Shown here: one piece after another, positions 15,174-20,108 of the stretch | Position numbering within the stretch: position 1 is the first letter of the stretch | Layout of the letters: each line of letters starts with the position of its first letter | NCBI GenBank assembly: GCA_023443985.1 | Contig: JAEZSJ010000278.1 | Location: 1 to 20,723 of the forward strand | Direction of reading: 5' to 3' | DNA length: 20,723 nucleotides | From: Verrucomicrobiota bacterium | GTDB lineage: Bacteria > Verrucomicrobiota > Verrucomicrobiia > Opitutales > Opitutaceae | Notes under the pieces: model-generated | Seen by the model: the letters and a program-made list of their open reading frames with translations, nothing else | Database searches by the model: none | Told to the model about the DNA's origin: nothing | Translations under genes and position numbers: made by a program

Positions 15174-16604
15174 CGTGTAGGTGGTGGAGTCGAGGGTGCG
15201 GGCGAGGGAGGCGCGGAAGGCGGCCTTGTCCTTCACGGCGCCGAGGGCGATGAGCTGGCTGGCGATGTTGCCCACGGCGGTGCCCTCGAGGCTGAAGGAG
15301 ACGACGGGGATGCCGGCGGCGTCGGCGGTGGCCTGACACATGAGCTTGTTGCGGGAGCCGCCGCCGACGACGAGGATGCGGTTGAAGGTGCGGCCGGTCA
15401 TCTTCTCGAAATTGGCCTTGGCGTTGGCGTGGCCCTGCCCGAGGGAGTCGCAGATGAGGCGGAGGTAGCCGGGGAGGTCCTTGGGCGGGGTGGCGCCGCG
15501 GGCGCGGAGGTGGTCGTTGATGGCCGCGCGCATCGAGGACGGGTTCGAGAAGGCCGGATCGGTGGTGTCGAGCAGGAGCTTGGGCGCGGGGAGGGCGGCG
15601 GCGGCGGCGTTGAGCGCGGCGCGCTCCGCCTCGGCCTTCGGCCGGTCGGGGAACTCCTTCATCACACCCTCGAGCAACCAGAAACCGATTACGTTGGTGA
15701 GGGGGCGGTAACGGCCGTCGCCGATGCGCTCGTTGGCGACGCGCGCCTTGAGGGCGGCGGGGCCGAGCACGGGAGTGTCGCTCTCGAAGCCGACGAGCGA
15801 CCAGGTGCCGGAGCTGAGGAAGAGGTCGTTGCCGTCGGGCGCGGCGGGCATCGCGTCGTAGGCGGCGGCGGTGTCGTGTCCGGGCACGACGATGAGCTGG
15901 GTGCCGACGAGCTCGGGCAGGGCGGTGACCTTGCCGAGGCGCGTGCCGGCGAGGACGGGCTTGGTGAACCAGTTGGCCGGGATGCCGAAATAGTCGAGCG
16001 CGGGGCGGGACCAGTCGGTGGAGTTCACGTCGAGCAGCTGGGTCGTGCTCGCGATGGTGAGCTCGTTCTCCATGCGGCCGGAGAGGAGGTAGTTGAAATA
16101 ATCGGGCAGGAAAAGGCAGCGCGTGGCGAGGGTGCGGAGCTCGGGGCAGCTGGCGACCGTCTCCGCGAGCTGGAGACTGGAGTTGTAGAAGACGTTGGGG
16201 ATGCCGGTGGCGGCGTAGATCCGGGCGAGGTCGGCCTTCGACTTGGCGAGCCGCCGGAGGCCGGGCTGGGTGCGGTTGTCGCGGTAGGCGTGCGCGGGGA
16301 AGACGAGGCGGCCGGCGTCGTTGAGCAGCACGTAGTCGACACCCCAGGTGTCGACGCCGACGGAGGCGATCGGGGCGTATTGGGCGGCGGCCTTGCGCAG
16401 GCCGGTCTGGATCTCGTTCCAGAGGCTGGCGACGTTCCAATAGTCGTTGTTGCCGAGGGACTGGAAGGCGTTGGGGAAGCGGTGGACCTCGGCGAGGGTG
16501 AGCTGGTCGCGCGCCCAGGTGCCGACGATCACGCGGCCGCTGGTGGCGCCGAGATCGACGGCAGCGCAGTGGAGACTACTGGAGGAGGAGCGACGGGACG
16601 TCAT
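15162..16604 (-). CDS. rhaB: L-rhamnulokinase, FGGY family
   Basis: ATP-dependent cytosolic kinase making L-rhamnulose 1-phosphate. The 480-residue product is close to E. coli RhaB (489). It has AAVDLGATSGRVIVG (14-28), the substrate-binding stretch VGVDTWGVDYVLL (82-94), VPGHDTAAAYDAMPA with the catalytic-base position Asp244, SSGTWSLVG, and ILVVGGGSRNKLMCQ of the C-terminal nucleotide domain. I chose the ATG at 16604; an in-frame ATG at 16835 would read through a terminator hairpin and add 77 Pro/Arg-rich residues. It is the only sugar kinase in the window, although fucose catabolism also needs one, so it may act on L-fuculose as well. A terminator upstream suggests it has its own promoter in 16605-16784, but none is obvious. 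Confidence 0.95.
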   Translation of the reverse strand: MTSRRSSSSSLHCAAVDLGATSGRVIVGTWARDQLTLAEVHRFPNAFQSLGNNDYWNVASLWNEIQTGLRKAAAQYAPIASVGVDTWGVDYVLLNDAGRLVFPAHAYRDNRTQPGLRRLAKSKADLARIYAATGIPNVFYNSSLQLAETVASCPELRTLATRCLFLPDYFNYLLSGRMENELTIASTTQLLDVNSTDWSRPALDYFGIPANWFTKPVLAGTRLGKVTALPELVGTQLIVVPGHDTAAAYDAMPAAPDGNDLFLSSGTWSLVGFESDTPVLGPAALKARVANERIGDGRYRPLTNVIGFWLLEGVMKEFPDRPKAEAERAALNAAAAALPAPKLLLDTTDPAFSNPSSMRAAINDHLRARGATPPKDLPGYLRLICDSLGQGHANAKANFEKMTGRTFNRILVVGGGSRNKLMCQATADAAGIPVVSFSLEGTAVGNIASQLIALGAVKDKAAFRASLARTLDSTTYTPRS

Positions 16605-16784
16605 GTGGAGCGGGGCGCGAGCCGGCGGAGAGGACGGGGCGGGACCGGCTGGGAAAATTGACCGCCGGGCGGCGGAAGGTGAAAGCGGAAAACCTCGGAC
16701 TGTTCGCACGCGAGGTGGGCGGATCCGCGGGTGGCAGCCGGGGGAACGGAGCGGCGGTTGCTGAACGAGCGGGGGGACGGAGGC
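16605..16784 (-). promoter_or_regulatory. Presumed rhaB leader/promoter region
   Basis: 180 bases between the terminator after the dehydrogenase gene and the rhaB start. It must hold a promoter if that terminator works. Slightly AT-richer tracts occur at about 16652-16660 and 16678-16694 on the plus strand. I see no convincing hexamer pair or operator. CCGCC-GGGC-GGCGG near 16662-16675 can form a small hairpin. Confidence 0.3.
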
Positions 16785-16820
16785 GAAAACGAACGGGCGC
16801 CGCATCACTGCGGCGCCCGT
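16785..16820 (-). terminator. Intrinsic terminator downstream of the BMC dehydrogenase
   Basis: Read on the minus strand, ACGGGCGCCGCA and TGCGGCGCCCGT form a perfect 12-bp stem (plus-strand 16793-16804 and 16809-16820) with loop GTGA. TCGTTTTCG follows. It begins 27 bases past the dehydrogenase stop. The plus strand has no T-run, so the direction is clear. It separates the BMC genes from rhaB, rhaA and lutABC. Confidence 0.77.
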
Positions 16821-16847
16821 GAAACCAACAGACAAAACGGGGCCGCC

Positions 16848-17777
16848 TCAGTGCGGGCGGACCTTGGACCAGATCTCCTGCAGCGCGCGGGCGCTGGCCT
16901 GGAGGCCGGAGAGCTCCTTCGGCCAGAGCGGGATCTCGACCTGGTCGAGCACGCCGGCGCGGCCGACGACGGTGGGCACGCTGATCGAGACGTCGCGCAG
17001 GCCGTACCGGCCCTGCTGGAGCGAGGAGACGGGGAGCAGTTCGCGTTTGTCGAGGGCGATGGCGTGCACGACCTCGGCGATGGTGATGCCGACGGCCCAG
17101 CCGGCGCCGCCCTTGCGGCGGATGACCTCGGCGCCGCTGGTCTTGGTGCGGTCGAAGAGTTGTGTTTGAAAATTGGAGCTGACGCCGGGGAACTTGTCGA
17201 GCGGCAGGCCGGCGGCGGTGGCGCTGGACCAGATCGGGACCATGGTGTCGCCGTGTTCGCCGAGGATGAGCGCCTTGACCTGCAGCGGATTGAGCTTGAG
17301 CGCCTCGGCGATGAGCGAGCGGAAACGCGCGGTGTCGAGCATCGTGCCCAAGCCGAGGACTTGTTGCCACGGAAGACCGAGGCGGAAGACGGCGAGCTGG
17401 GTGAGGATGTCGACCGGGTTGGAGACGACGAAGACGAGCGCGTCCTTGCGGAGGCCCGCCTGCTTGATCGACGCGAGAATGCCGTCGAAGAGAGCGACGT
17501 TGCGGTTGATCAGGTCGAGGCGCGACTCGTCGGGCTTGCGGCGCAGGCCGGCGGTGATGATGAAGAGGTCGCTGTCGGCCGCGCGGGCGTAGTCGCCGGC
17601 GTAGATGCGCTGGCCGCCGACGCACGAGGTGCCGTGGAGGAGGTCGAGCGCTTCGCCGGCGGCGAGGTCGGCGTTGGCGTCGAGAATCTGGATCTCGGAG
17701 ACGATGCCGGCGCACTGGAGAGCGAACGCGGCGTTGGAGCCGACGCGGCCGCCGCCGCCGATGATGGTGACTTTCAT
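16848..17777 (-). CDS. L-lactate/malate dehydrogenase-family NAD-dependent oxidoreductase
   Basis: The 309-residue 2-hydroxyacid dehydrogenase has GGGGRVGSNAAF (7-18) for the dinucleotide and the acidic ILDAN (31-35) favouring NAD(H). Catalytic residues are Asp148 and Arg151 (MLDTARFR), Arg86 (DESRLDL) and His175 (LGEHGDTMVP). The discriminating loop reads TAGLRRKPDESR: Arg80 lies where lactate dehydrogenases have Gln102 and malate dehydrogenases Arg102. By that rule it should prefer oxaloacetate/malate, although neighbouring residues are LDH-like. PV-BMC loci carry a member of this family, and I infer a redox role linked to lactaldehyde, lactate or NADH recycling. The substrate is open. It follows the aldolase after 228 bases and is closed by a terminator. 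No clear terminal encapsulation helix is visible. Confidence 0.85.
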   Translation of the reverse strand: MKVTIIGGGGRVGSNAAFALQCAGIVSEIQILDANADLAAGEALDLLHGTSCVGGQRIYAGDYARAADSDLFIITAGLRRKPDESRLDLINRNVALFDGILASIKQAGLRKDALVFVVSNPVDILTQLAVFRLGLPWQQVLGLGTMLDTARFRSLIAEALKLNPLQVKALILGEHGDTMVPIWSSATAAGLPLDKFPGVSSNFQTQLFDRTKTSGAEVIRRKGGAGWAVGITIAEVVHAIALDKRELLPVSSLQQGRYGLRDVSISVPTVVGRAGVLDQVEIPLWPKELSGLQASARALQEIWSKVRPH

Positions 17778-17840
17778 GGGAGAGAAGGCGAGAGGCTGGA
17801 GGGGAAGAGGCGAGAGGACGGAGACGACCGGACCGACAGA

Positions 17841-17876
17841 AGGGAGCGAAGAGAACGAAGGTCGGAGGGAGCGGAG
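17841..17876. repeat. 36-mer intergenic repeat, copy 1
   Basis: Matches 19571-19606 at 30 of 36 positions, with identical core CGAAGAGAACGAAGG at 17847-17861. Both copies precede a REP-type element and follow a GGCGAGAGGCT string on the plus strand. No coding or promoter role is evident. Confidence 0.6.
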
Positions 17877-17878
17877 AT

Positions 17879-17898
17879 CGAAACCCTCGCGGGTTTCG
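17879..17898. repeat. Recurrent short hairpin, best-conserved copy
   Basis: CGAAACCC-TCGC-GGGTTTCG, an 8-bp perfect stem with a 4-base loop, is followed by CTACGG. Related copies lie at 13541-13565 and 19979-20000, each just before a class-A REP on the plus strand, so the two elements seem to travel or persist together. Confidence 0.7.
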
Positions 17899-17925
17899 CT
17901 ACGGGAGGGAGTTTTGTATTCGAGT

Positions 17926-17994
17926 GTAGGAGCCTGCTTGCAGGCGATCTGCGGTTTGCTGAATCGGGAGGATCGCCTGCAAGCAGGCTCCTAC
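17926..17994. repeat. Class-A REP doublet (REPIN-like)
   Basis: Two 24-base arms (17926-17949 and 17971-17994) are perfect inverted copies separated by 21 bases. Each arm begins GTAGGAGCCTGCTTGCAGGC and contains its own palindrome GCCTGC-TT-GCAGGC. The GTAG head plus imperfect palindrome is the known layout of REP sequences mobilised by REP-associated tyrosine transposases (RAYTs). No RAYT gene is in the window. It sits just after the aldolase stop codon, in the 3' flank of that gene. Confidence 0.85.
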
Positions 17995-18005
17995 TCCCGG
18001 CAGGA

Positions 18006-19118
18006 TCAGCCCTTGAGCTGGCGGAGGATCTCCTCGGTGATCTTGCCGACGAGCGCCTCGACGGTGGGGTCGGGGGCGACCTCGGCCGGCGCGGGCGCGG
18101 CGGTTTGCTGGCAGATGACGGTCGGGCGGAAGTCGGCGGTGTCGATGAGTTCGGCCTCCTTCATGTTGGCGCGCGGGTCGGGCATGCCGAGTTTCTGGCG
18201 CAGCGCGATGAGGTCCTTGAGCTTGTCGGGACCGAAGCGGTGGAGACCGGTGCCGAGGCTGGCCGCGAAACCGATGGTGCGGCAGTAGGCGTCGATGTTC
18301 TCCATCTTCCAGTACGCATCTTCGACGTCCTTGCCCCAGCAGATCACGCCGTGGTTCTGCATGAGCACGGCCTGGTGGTCGACGCCCACGCGGCCGACCT
18401 CGTCGGCCATGGCGGGGGTGCCGGGCGTCTCGTACTTGGCGACGCCGATCCGACCGAGGAACACCTCAGCCTCGGGGATGAGGCTGGAGGGGATGGTGGC
18501 GTTGGAGATGGCGAAGGCGGTGGCGTGCGGCGGGTGCGCGTGCACGCAAGCTTTGGCGGCCGGCTGACGCTTCATGATCGCGAAGTGCGTCTTGGCTTCG
18601 CTGGTACGAACGCGGGTGCCGGCGAGCTGGTTGCCGTCGAGGTCGACGAGGCACATGTCGGCCGGCTGCATGAAGCCCTTGCAGATGAGGGTGGGCGTGC
18701 AGAGGGCGAGGTTGTCGCCGACGCGGATGGTGATGTTGCCGCCGTTGCCGTCGGTGTAGTCCTTCAACCAGAGGCGGCGGCCCATGTCGCAGATGCGGCG
18801 CTTGAGCTCCTCGATCGGCGCGGAGTGGAAGAAACGCAGGATCTCGTCGGGCGTCTTGGCGTCGGTGCCGGGCGTCCACTTGTATTCGTAGTCCGGGATG
18901 GTCGGAGCTCCGGTGGCGGGCAGGGGCGCGACGGCGGGCGCGCCGGCCACGACGGTGACGGGCGCGGCGACGGCCACGGCGGTCTTGGCGCTGGCGGCGG
19001 CGCGCTTCTTGGCGTCGACGACGTCGCGGGCGGAAGGCGTGAGCACGGCGCCCTCGGGGATCGACTGACCCGAGGCCAGGAGCGCTTCAACTTCACGGGC
19101 GGTGAGGACTTGAGGCAT
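18006..19118 (-). CDS. BMC-associated class II aldolase (L-fuculose/L-rhamnulose 1-phosphate aldolase type)
   Basis: Zinc-dependent aldolase cleaving L-fuculose- or L-rhamnulose-1-phosphate to DHAP and L-lactaldehyde. The 370-residue protein is much longer than E. coli FucA (about 215). The catalytic domain (about 88-335) has Glu174 (RTSEAKTH), His193 and His195 (CVHAHPPHAT) and His256 (MQNHGVI) as catalytic and zinc positions. An N-terminal segment (1-37, EVEALLASGQSIPEGAVLTP, then SARDVV) and an Ala/Pro/Val-rich linker (40-75) precede it. The C-terminus has a Pro/Ala linker (340-350) and an amphipathic helix PTVEALVGKITEEILRQLKG (351-370), the form of BMC encapsulation peptides. I infer lumenal targeting. 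It lies 93 bases after a shell-pentamer gene. PV-BMC loci are known to use such an aldolase. Confidence 0.92.
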   Translation of the reverse strand: MPQVLTAREVEALLASGQSIPEGAVLTPSARDVVDAKKRAAASAKTAVAVAAPVTVVAGAPAVAPLPATGAPTIPDYEYKWTPGTDAKTPDEILRFFHSAPIEELKRRICDMGRRLWLKDYTDGNGGNITIRVGDNLALCTPTLICKGFMQPADMCLVDLDGNQLAGTRVRTSEAKTHFAIMKRQPAAKACVHAHPPHATAFAISNATIPSSLIPEAEVFLGRIGVAKYETPGTPAMADEVGRVGVDHQAVLMQNHGVICWGKDVEDAYWKMENIDAYCRTIGFAASLGTGLHRFGPDKLKDLIALRQKLGMPDPRANMKEAELIDTADFRPTVICQQTAAPAPAEVAPDPTVEALVGKITEEILRQLKG

Positions 19119-19175
19119 GGAGAGACGGAGTTGTGGGAACGTTTATCTTGAAAAGGGGGCGGTGGTGGACCGGAT

Positions 19176-19195
19176 CGCTGCTCTCACGCGCAGCG
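19176..19195 (-). other. Small stem-loop between the aldolase and BMC-P genes
   Basis: CGCTGC (19176-19181) pairs with GCAGCG (19190-19195) over an 8-base loop, 17 bases past the BMC-P stop. No T-run follows. It may affect transcript stability within the operon; the evidence is slight. Confidence 0.3.
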
Positions 19196-19211
19196 CCACA
19201 TGAGGTGTGGT

Positions 19212-19508
19212 TCAGCGCGGCGGGTCGTAGTTGATCTGGTTCACGATGCAGGCGACGTAGGCGTCGACGGGCGCGGGGCCGGCGAAGGGCTGGGTGGCCT
19301 CGGCGCCCTCGGTGAAGCCCACGATGCTGCCCTCGCCGGCTCCAAGTTCATCGTACACGACGAGGCTCGAGCCCTTGGCCAGCGGCGGCATCGGCGCGCC
19401 GGCGAAGTTCTCGCGCGTGAACGGCTGCACGATCAGGAGGCGGCCGCCGGTGTAGACGGGCTCCTTGAGCGTGAGGGTGACGCGGCCGATGACAGTGCCG
19501 AGGCGCAT
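19212..19508 (-). CDS. BMC shell vertex protein (BMC-P, EutN/CcmL family), copy 2
   Basis: The 98-residue single-domain protein forms pentamers that cap icosahedral microcompartment vertices. Family features are the N-terminal strand MRLGTVIGRVTLTLKEP, the middle LLIVQPF, the loop SSLVVYDELGAGEGSIVGFTEG, which resembles the DxxGAGxGexVLxxxG core of EutN/CcmL, and a final strand DAYVACIVNQINY. The length is typical (85-100). It lies between the second BMC-P gene and the aldolase on the same strand. It differs strongly from its neighbour in sequence, as is common where PV-BMCs encode several BMC-P paralogues. No BMC-H gene is present in the window. Confidence 0.88.
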   Translation of the reverse strand: MRLGTVIGRVTLTLKEPVYTGGRLLIVQPFTRENFAGAPMPPLAKGSSLVVYDELGAGEGSIVGFTEGAEATQPFAGPAPVDAYVACIVNQINYDPPR

Positions 19509-19570
19509 GGGAGGGGAGGCGAGAGTTGAAAGGCGAGAGGCTAGAGAGCGGACTGAGGAGGGACGACGGA

Positions 19571-19606
19571 AGGAAACGAAGAGAACGAAGGGCGGAGGTG
19601 ACGGAG
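19571..19606. repeat. 36-mer intergenic repeat, copy 2
   Basis: Partner of 17841-17876 (30 of 36 identical; core CGAAGAGAACGAAGG at 19577-19591). It lies immediately before the class-B REP doublet in the gap between the two BMC-P genes. Confidence 0.6.
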
Positions 19607-19613
19607 GATCTTT

Positions 19614-19665
19614 GTGGCGCCGCTCGCGAGAGCGGCGAACGAGCTGCTCTCGCGAGCAGCTCCAC
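19614..19665. repeat. Class-B REP doublet (REPIN-like)
   Basis: Arm 1 (19614-19638) begins GTGGCGCCGCTCGCGAGAGC. Arm 2 (19641-19665), read in reverse complement, begins GTGGAGCTGCTCGCGAGAGC. Each contains its own stem, GCCGCTC/GAGCGGC and GCTGCTC/GAGCAGC, so the C/T difference in one half is matched by G/A in the other. The GTGG heads fit the GTRG rule of RAYT-type REPs. It ends 8 bases before the stop codon of BMC-P copy 1. Confidence 0.8.
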
Positions 19666-19673
19666 GATGGAAG

Positions 19674-19931
19674 TCAGGAGTCGACGAGGCCGATGATGAG
19701 GTTGCGGAGCGGCGTCTTCGGATCGCCGACGAGCTCGCGGGTGGTGGAGCCGTCGGTGGAAAGAATCACCTTCTGGTGGAGTCCGGCGCCGAGCGGATCG
19801 ACGGCGAGGACCGGCGCGCCCTCCTCGCGGCCCTGCGCATCGAGCGGCTGGCAGATCACGGTGCGGTGGCCGGCCATCGAGGGATGGCAGGCGGTCGCAA
19901 CAATGGTGCCGTCGATGCGGGCGAGGATCAT
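19674..19931 (-). CDS. BMC shell vertex protein (BMC-P, EutN/CcmL family), copy 1
   Basis: The 85-residue pentameric shell protein has the EutN/CcmL N-terminus MILARIDGTIVATACHPSM, then TVICQPLD (strand and turn), APVLAVDPLGAGLHQKVIL (the DxxGAGxGexV block, here DPLGAGLHQKV) and a C-terminal NLIIGLVDS (the final VGIVD-like strand). It would close shell vertices in the same compartment as its downstream neighbour. It is separated from the aldehyde dehydrogenase gene by 177 bases and from the second BMC-P gene by 165 bases. Both gaps hold REP doublets, so it is flanked by repeats on either side. The start at 19931 gives the family N-terminus. Confidence 0.9.
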   Translation of the reverse strand: MILARIDGTIVATACHPSMAGHRTVICQPLDAQGREEGAPVLAVDPLGAGLHQKVILSTDGSTTRELVGDPKTPLRNLIIGLVDS

Positions 19932-19978
19932 GGGAGCGGGTGATGGGTTATGGGTGAGAGGTTATCGGCGGGCGGAGG

Positions 19979-20000
19979 GCGAAACGCTCACGCGTTCCGC
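19979..20000. repeat. Recurrent short hairpin, third copy
   Basis: GCGAAACGC-TCAC-GCGTTCCGC, nine positions with one A/C mismatch, is followed by TACG. It is homologous in form and flank (CGCTACG) to 13541-13565 and 17879-17898, and again sits directly before a class-A REP. Confidence 0.65.
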
Positions 20001-20016
20001 TACGAAGGGCTGGAGA

Positions 20017-20091
20017 TAGGAGCCTGCTTGCAGGCGAGGCGGGTGTGGAATGGGCGGAAGAAGCGCCGATCGCGTGCAAGCACGCTCCTAC
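20017..20091. repeat. Class-A REP doublet with a covarying arm
   Basis: Arm 1 (20017-20037) begins TAGGAGCCTGCTTGCAGGCG. Arm 2 (20068-20091, reverse complement) begins GTAGGAGCGTGCTTGCACGC. The C-to-G change in the left half of arm 2 is balanced by G-to-C in its right half, preserving GCGTGC/GCACGC. The arms are 30 bases apart. The doublet ends 17 bases past the aldehyde dehydrogenase stop. Confidence 0.82.
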
Positions 20092-20108
20092 AGTTTCGGA
20101 GATCGGTC

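Noticed and set aside
15012..16661. A 549-codon plus-strand frame opposite rhaB
   Set aside because: It is very rich in Gly, Glu and Val, with no domain, and mirrors the codon bias of rhaB. The same reasoning removes the long frames opposite lutB (11279-12586) and in the isomerase region (3332-5035).
16731..19151. An 806-codon plus-strand frame opposite the dehydrogenase and aldolase genes
   Set aside because: It is low-complexity and Gly/Glu/Asp/Val-rich, without motifs. It crosses REP elements and is antisense to two well-supported genes.
13541..20091. CRISPR array suggested by repeated palindromes
   Set aside because: Copies are few, irregularly spaced over kilobases, occur as inverted doublets of two sequence types and have no cas genes nearby.
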